Source: Amblyornis subalaris (taxonomy: Eukaryota; Chordata; Aves; Passeriformes; Ptilonorhynchidae). Taken from it: a stretch of DNA of 64,000 nucleotides. Of the stretch, positions 60,920 through 64,000 are shown piece by piece. The stretch is taken from the NCBI GenBank assembly GCA_018881555.1, contig JACAXG010000052.1, positions 1,984,001 through 2,048,000 of the forward strand, read 5' to 3'. A program made the position numbers and the translations under genes. The notes beneath the pieces are model-generated. The model worked only from the letters and a program-made list of their open reading frames with translations. It did not search any database and was not told the origin of the DNA. Numbering within the stretch: position 1 is the first letter of the stretch; each line of letters opens with the position of its first letter.

Positions 60920-63900
60920 CATGCAGAGAAGACATTTTAGGCATTTTCATGATTGTAGACCCAATCCTTTAGCAAAATTAATAATTGTTTATTTATTTTA
61001 TTGATAGTTTCTNATTCTCTTTGCAATGGCCTGAGCATGTACCTGGCTTAGTTAAGATGCCCTATTTCAAAATGTTTGCTTCCCTCTCATCGTTTCTAAC
61101 AGGAGTGAAAACATACCTGACAATCATCACTGTCCATTACAAAGCACAGCAGCCAAGAAAGCTGTCATTTAAAAAATGGGTGGAAGGAGAAGTCAAGGAC
61201 CATCTCTTACACAATTTGATCTCCTCTGCTACTTGAGAGGAGGAAGCAGTGACACCAAGTCCCATCAAATAGTCTTAAGAGCTGAAGAAGATGGGTCAAA
61301 TTCCTCTTTTCCCATTAAAACAGAATTATTTTGAAGCCTCAAATGCAAAGAGCCCAGGAGTAAAAACGACAGGGTTGCATAGTGCTTAGGGTGCTCACCT
61401 GAAGAGGAAAGCTTGGGTCTACATAAACTCAGTGTTGGCTATCTGCTAAATGAATAATAGAATCTGGTATTATTTATTGAGTTACTAAATTTGTAATACT
61501 TTCAAATTTTTTTTAAACTTACGTTTTCTATTGTGTTTCTGACCATTCAGTTTTCTTCCAGTCTTTAAAGGGATCTAAAATCACTCATTGTGACTNTGTT
61601 CTTTGGATTCAAGAACTTTTATGAAATGCATAGCGTAAAATTGAGTTAGTAGATTAACTGATTGTAATAAAACATTTAAAATTACAGAGTCTGACCTGTG
61701 TAACATAGTTCATAAAATTTTGAATTAATTTCTACTGGAACTGGAGCATATCTTTTAGATGGACTTGAAGTCTCAATTTTAAAAGCAGTCAGTGATGAAG
61801 ATTTTATCCTAGCCTTTGATATATAGATTTTTCTCTCAGGTGAAAATTTGCATTTTACTTCTAATAACTATGTCTGTTTCAAGTTTAATAATTACATTCT
61901 GATACTCTACACCAGTCAATCTCTGCATTTTTCTTTATGGAAAGAATTCATTGGAAGAATGTATTTGTAAGAAGTCTTCNTTTGTAATGCAAATAGACAA
62001 TATGCCCTACAAGAAGGCACTGATTTCCAGGTTTTGCTCTGATGCTCTCCTTACTTGTGCCTCTCAAAATGTCACTAGATTGCAACTTATCAAATCAATT
62101 ACTTCAGGACTGGAACTTTCCATGCTTAGGGCTGAGCTCCATTACACACACAGTCCTCGCCAAGTCATAGCCCCATCACGGAGAAGCGCTGTAAGCCGAC
62201 ACAAGGAGCTATTTTCTGCTGGCAGATTGATAGCACCCTCCCCAAGGATGGAGGCTAAGACAGTGGGCTTTGGCATAGAAGTACCATAGACTGGGGACCT
62301 GCTGGCATAAGTGAGCTGATTCCCAGATGTATGTCTTCCATGTTTGAGCTTATAAACTTACACCTGGAAAACTGTAATGTGAATTGGATCTCAATCTTTC
62401 ACTCCAGAAGAGATATGTTTGTGTTCAAAACAGATTCATATGTTATTTTGGTAGCATATTGTCTTGTTTTATGATGTACATTGGCATTTGTTGGGATGGA
62501 AAATGTATACAAATCTGACTGATCAGGAAAGTTGTTTATTGAAGCGTGAAACCAGAAGAAGAAAATTTTGTTGTACTTATTTCAGTGTACGACCTTGTCA
62601 GGTACTTCCTGAAGAGCACAGTCCTTCACTAACTTAGGTAGCCAATGTCAAGCTTTCAGGTTTTGACTATTTGACGTTTTCTCTAAACACTACCTGGTAG
62701 ATTTTCCTCCTTATTTTTTAGCTAGTTTTGGAAAGGAGAATAATATTAATTATTTTTTCTCAGCTGTCCCTTTTTTCTATCACACATAGGAGAGGTGAAA
62801 GTGTCAAGGAAAGACTTTCTTCAAACTTTAATAAGAATCTTTTTAAGGATTTTTTGTTACTATTGGGAATCTTGTATTAAAAGAAAAAAAAAGTTCAGTA
62901 AGTTAAGAATTCACGTTTCTAATACTAGCCCAGGCTTTTGGCTGGTTGGAAAATTGCTGGACTATGTCTGTCCCTGATAGATAGACATCTATTTCATATG
63001 GAACAGTTAAAATTGTGCTCCCTGGGACACATCAATCACCAGTCATTCAGATCATATCATGCATCTTTCAGCAAGTCATATAATGGAAAATTCCACAGAA
63101 CTGATGAAAGCTAAGCCAAAAATCTGCTTTAAGTAAGTGCTTCAGTTGCCAGGGGTTTATATTTCTAAATTATTTGTAAAAACAAAATTATATCCTTTAG
63201 CATCTAATNAAATAAGTTATTAATATCTTTTAAATTTGAAACCCAGTTTTATCAAAAATATTTTTTAGGTATATGCTGTTCATTATTATATGTGTCAAGC
63301 AAATCCTGGCTGTAATCAATCAGTTCCAGATATTCTTGGAACTGACAACAGAATATTTTTTGATGCAGAACTCCATGAATTGCTTATTCCTTCAATCTAA
63401 AACAGCAACATTGAAATGAAGAAAAATTGCTTAGCTCTTTCCTTCTGTTTTTCGTAGACAAAGCAATCAAATTAACATGTTAGTGTTGATGCTAGAAAGG
63501 TACAGTTCATAAAACCATCAGATTTTTCCTCTCACATGCTCTTTGATTCTCAGTAGTGTGAAATTATCTTTGTGTGCCTTTGGAAATACTGGTTTTGATG
63601 TTTGCAAAGCCTCTGGAAACTCTCGACATTTGTGATCAAAATATTACTTGTTGAATGCTTTTTAGAAATTCTCTGCAGGTCATATTCAGACTGTTCCACC
63701 TGAGGTATTATCTACTGTTCACTGTCTTGATCCTGTTCCCCTCTAAGANCCATTATGTCAGCCCTTCAAAAGCCTTCAAAGTTGCTGTCTCCCTTACTGA
63801 CTTATCACCAGGAATTTAAGTAAGATTTAAGTCCTGTGAATATTCACCAAGAAAAAGAAAATAAATTTGGTATTCTAGTGTGGCCTTTGAGTTTAAAGTA

Positions 63901-64000
63901 CATCTGGTGTATATTTTTCTCTTTATGTATCCTAACCCCTTGTACTTTTTGTATATTGAGGACATTTGGCTACAAATTTGAAGAACATATTAGATACATA
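60920..64000. other. No recognised gene; possible old repeat traces
   Basis: Mostly AT-rich. Frames at 60985-61236 (plus) and 61951-62289 (plus, 112 codons) are not recognised. Two blocks discussed separately may be old SINE or DNA-transposon relics. Confidence 0.5.
61365..61435 (+). mobile_element. Possible fragment of an old tRNA-derived SINE
   Basis: The string tagtgcttagggtgctcacc followed by gcttgggtctacataaac has the spacing and wording of the box A-box B part of tRNA-derived SINEs common in reptile and bird genomes. The B-box core (GGTTC) is changed to ggtct. Only about 60 bp match. Confidence 0.35.

Noticed and set aside
61951..62289. 112-codon plus frame
   Set aside because: It crosses AT-rich DNA and the possible transposon remnant with no consistent protein character.
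1..64000. CRISPR arrays, operons, tRNA/rRNA genes, prophage or a novel defence-like system
   Set aside because: No regularly spaced repeats, dense ORFs, Shine-Dalgarno sites or intact tRNA boxes; the repeat content marks vertebrate noncoding DNA.

Overview
The window looks like noncoding chromosomal DNA from a bird. It is AT-rich and CpG-poor, with no dense ORFs, operons or ribosome-binding sites. Its recognisable repeats are CR1 LINEs with the avian 3' end (ending in a variant of ATTCTATGATTCT) and copies of a common avian ERVL-type LTR, one of them flanked by a perfect 5-bp target-site duplication. The species cannot be told. Isolated single N's are scattered throughout. Where a repeat consensus can be compared, each N replaces one base, so they look like ambiguous or polymorphic calls, not gaps.

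Layout. 1-7.1 kb: no recognised gene; two possible spliced exons near 2.3 and 3.2 kb with a polyadenylation signal. 7.1-8.6 kb: a badly decayed old CR1/L3-type LINE with reverse-transcriptase remnants, carrying a younger CR1 tail. 10.1-10.7 kb: a solo ERVL-type LTR with exact target-site duplication. 10.7-41 kb: mostly featureless, with microsatellites, a 28-bp perfect palindrome at 20.3 kb, a faint possible LINE at 27 kb and a GC-richer patch at 35.6 kb. 41.3-42.0 kb: a probable second LTR type on the minus strand. 42-52 kb: featureless apart from a plausible minus-strand last coding exon at 50.34-50.51 kb. 52.7-54.7 kb: a pile-up of CR1 (+), CR1 (-), inverted CR1 endonuclease fragment (+) and truncated LTR (-). 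55.0 kb: a small exon-like segment with near-ideal splice signals. 56.8-57.1 kb: a CR1 3' end on the minus strand. 59.8 kb: a 47-bp tandem duplication. 60.4-60.9 kb: another solo LTR of the 10-kb family. 61-64 kb: possible old SINE and DNA-transposon traces.

The window reads best as intronic or intergenic DNA. No complete protein-coding gene, RNA gene, CRISPR array or novel multi-gene system is visible. The exon candidates rest on splice signals and open frames only, none is recognised as a known protein, and good-looking false exons are common in vertebrate DNA at this scale. The most reliable content is the transposable-element record.
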